Part shown: one piece after another, positions 62,169 through 64,000 of the stretch
Position numbering within the stretch: position 1 is the stretch's first letter
Layout: every line of letters starts with the position of its first letter
The notes under the pieces: generated by a model
Told to the model about the DNA's origin: nothing
Database searches by the model: none
What the model saw: only the letters and a program-made list of their open reading frames with translations
Source of the DNA: Panopea generosa
Lineage: Eukaryota > Mollusca > Bivalvia > Adapedonta > Hiatellidae
DNA: 64,000 bases
Direction: 5' to 3'
Assembly (NCBI GenBank): GCA_029582155.1
Contig: CM055899.1
Coordinates: 54,517,853 to 54,581,852, forward strand
Program-made: the position numbers and the translations under genes

Positions 62169-63463
62169 ATGTCCATTTTCAAGACGACATGCACTGTTAA
62201 GTAACAAACACTTTATACAAATTAAGTCTGATATTTCTGAAGCGAATCATCAGAAAACCCGTGTTCAAATTGTTAAATAGAGGATTGCTGTCTTTTGAAT
62301 TGTTGATTTGAGAGCCTTTTTATTGGTAACACGGCGTTAAACTCTTTATTTCGAATCGATAAAAGTATTTCCATTTGATTGATGAAAACCATGTGTTCTG
62401 TCTAATCATCATTATCGAACGTTTTCGCCTCTTCAACCCATATAGATTCATTCCATAACGTATTTGGCCATATTTATAAATAAAATAAATGTTTGCATAA
62501 TAAATATATTTCATATTACGCATAAAGTGCAACTCGAGGTTACTTACACAAAATACAAAAGCATCTATTTTTAAAAAAAACGAAAACAGCTTTTACTAAC
62601 ATAAAATACGATCTGCAAATGAGTTGTATATCAGATTATAGTAGTTAAAATAATTTTCAAAATAAAATATTTCTCAAATTTATCAGAAACTGGAACCTAA
62701 TAGTACTTTTTGGGATAGCTAAATATTTATTACGTTCCCAACATCCATGCTGCACTTTTAGGGCAAAAAATACGAACCACAGAGGAATGCTGTATCTTAT
62801 AATAGAAATATCAAATCAAATTATTCCAAACAGAGTATTTCGCAATTGCATTGAGACTGAAACCTAAACTTGTTGTTAAAATAACTAAAATAGCTGTCAG
62901 GTATTTTCAAACGTCCGTATTAGATTAATATGAAACTAAGGCATTGCCTCTCTTGGGGTCGAACTTCAATTTTATTAGTATAGTAAACAAACAAATACTT
63001 AATAAATTATATAGTACATGTATTATATGTAAAGGATAACGTTGCAGTTGTTTCCATTGTATATTAAATATGTATAAATGTTTATCATTAATAAATCGCT
63101 TATTACATGATTGCAACTTTATTCAAGGAGCAATATCTCTAATTCCTTGGTTTAAAAACAAAAGCAAACGTTATTATTATCATAAATGGTAGTGCGACAT
63201 ATTGCACATCTCTAGGAGCCTTTAAAGTTTGTTTTTTTTATTTTGCGTCTCCCGAGTTATGGACAGCAGAAAGGATATCCAAAAAATAAAGAAGCTGTCC
63301 ATTCAAGCCTTATTTAATCAAGCTACAAAAGTGGTTGCTGATCACAAAATTTTTCAGAACCTTTTGACGTGGGTTATTCTTGTTATTAATGTTTCTTGCA
63401 TAATATAAATGTCACAGTGTGTACCTAAACTGTTAGGAGAGAAACATATGTGAACAGTCTTTG
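62169..63463. other. AT-rich non-coding stretch
   Basis: Nothing recognised. Confidence 0.5.
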
Positions 63464-63535
63464 TTAGCTCTGTCGGTAGAGCACCTGTCCTGTAAGTGAA
63501 AGGTTCCGAGTTCGAGTCTGCAATGGCTGCATAGT
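63464..63535 (+). mobile_element. tRNA-like SINE head, degraded
   Basis: GTTAGCTCTGTCGGTAGAGC (A box) and CCGAGTTCGAGTCTGC (B box) are present with proper spacing. The anticodon, T and acceptor stems do not pair fully, so this is probably a SINE head or pseudo-tRNA rather than a working tRNA gene. Confidence 0.6.
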
Positions 63536-64000
63536 TTTCTTGTCTTATTACATAAACATAATACATGTCTATACTATAGTTTACACTGTGCTGATAGCCA
63601 GTATGTATTTTACTGGGTTTTCAAAACAATTTCAAAACAGATATAGAAGACATAGAAACCAATCTCAGTACAGCCACCGTCCTTCTATAAGTAACCTTAA
63701 ATTTTCACAAAATGTTTTTAAAACTATCGGAGTGAGGATTGATCCGACAACGTCGGCAGTGAGAAGTAAGTGTTTTTTTGACAACAACACTATGGACAAC
63801 TCTGCCACAGAAGGAACCATTTGTATAATTCTAAACACCAGACATTCATACTGTATTCAAGCATAAATAGAGTTCTTGCAGTTTAAATGTTAAAATATGA
63901 CTTAACCAAATGTATATTTCTGGACATATGTTGGAAACGTCAAGGACACAGGACTAGACTAAAAATTTAAGAGAAGTCTCTGGACATGGCAGTAATTTGA
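63536..64000. other. Unassigned end of window
   Basis: A 108-codon plus frame (63540-63866) includes a basic stretch (QNRYRRHRNQSQYSHRP) and then VRIDPTTSAVR, but no family is recognised and it overlaps SINE-like context. I do not call it a gene. Confidence 0.35.

Noticed and set aside
63464..63535. Functional tRNA gene
   Set aside because: The anticodon, T and acceptor stems are only partly paired.
63540..63866. 108-codon plus-strand frame
   Set aside because: Its VRIDPTTSAVR part resembles translations often produced by tRNA-like repeat sequence, and a SINE head lies just upstream.

Overview
This window looks like a gene-desert or intronic stretch of an AT-rich animal nuclear genome, most likely a bivalve mollusc. 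I found no intact protein-coding gene, no rRNA and no convincing functional tRNA. The longest ATG-started frames (219-237 codons) lie inside tandem repeats whose period is a multiple of three. The lineage guess rests on tRNA-headed SINEs sharing a TGGTTCTACC-type core, on a LINE 3' end of a type common in bivalves, on Crypton/DUF3504 recombinase remnants and on minisatellites. The phylum is an inference and I would not name a species with confidence.

Layout. 1-2.5 kb: nothing recognised. 2.5-3.3 kb: first copy of a duplicated block (W), running into an 81-bp satellite (3.34-4.78 kb). 7.5-8.1 kb: a minisatellite built on CTGA steps. 11-21 kb: a mosaic of diverged direct duplications. Block W recurs at 11.0-11.85 kb, block Y at 11.95-13.44 and 16.26-17.42 kb, and block X at 15.42-16.09 and 20.3-20.96 kb. 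A nested fold-back element sits at 18.87-19.65 kb. A decayed frame resembling histone H2B lies at about 20.96-21.21 kb.

22-31 kb: mostly plain AT-rich DNA with two copies of a small terminal-inverted-repeat element (GTCAAACCTGT ends), a dispersed 22-24 bp minisatellite and a SINE. 31.85-34.29 kb: a large 63-bp satellite with a homogenised core, decayed flanks and one inverted unit. 35-43 kb: SINEs, a 59-bp repeat, the 3' end of a Ty3/Gypsy pol gene (39.9-40.6 kb) and inverted-repeat elements.

46-58 kb: a short hairpin element, a decayed Crypton-like recombinase on the minus strand (47.64-48.84 kb), more SINEs, a 180-189 bp tandem repeat, a LINE 3' end (minus, 54.68-55.26 kb), and a second Crypton-like remnant on the plus strand (57.47-58.21 kb) that keeps one frame through several stops. 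58-64 kb: little beyond an ACC-rich low-complexity tract and a tRNA-like SINE head.

The recognisable coding pieces do not form a pathway. They are relics of mobile elements of different classes (LTR, LINE, SINE, tyrosine-recombinase DNA element, fold-back/MITE), plus one possible histone pseudogene. The most interesting parts are the satellite architecture, the nested fold-back element, the Crypton pair and the duplicated promoter-like module. I did not see a new multi-gene system.
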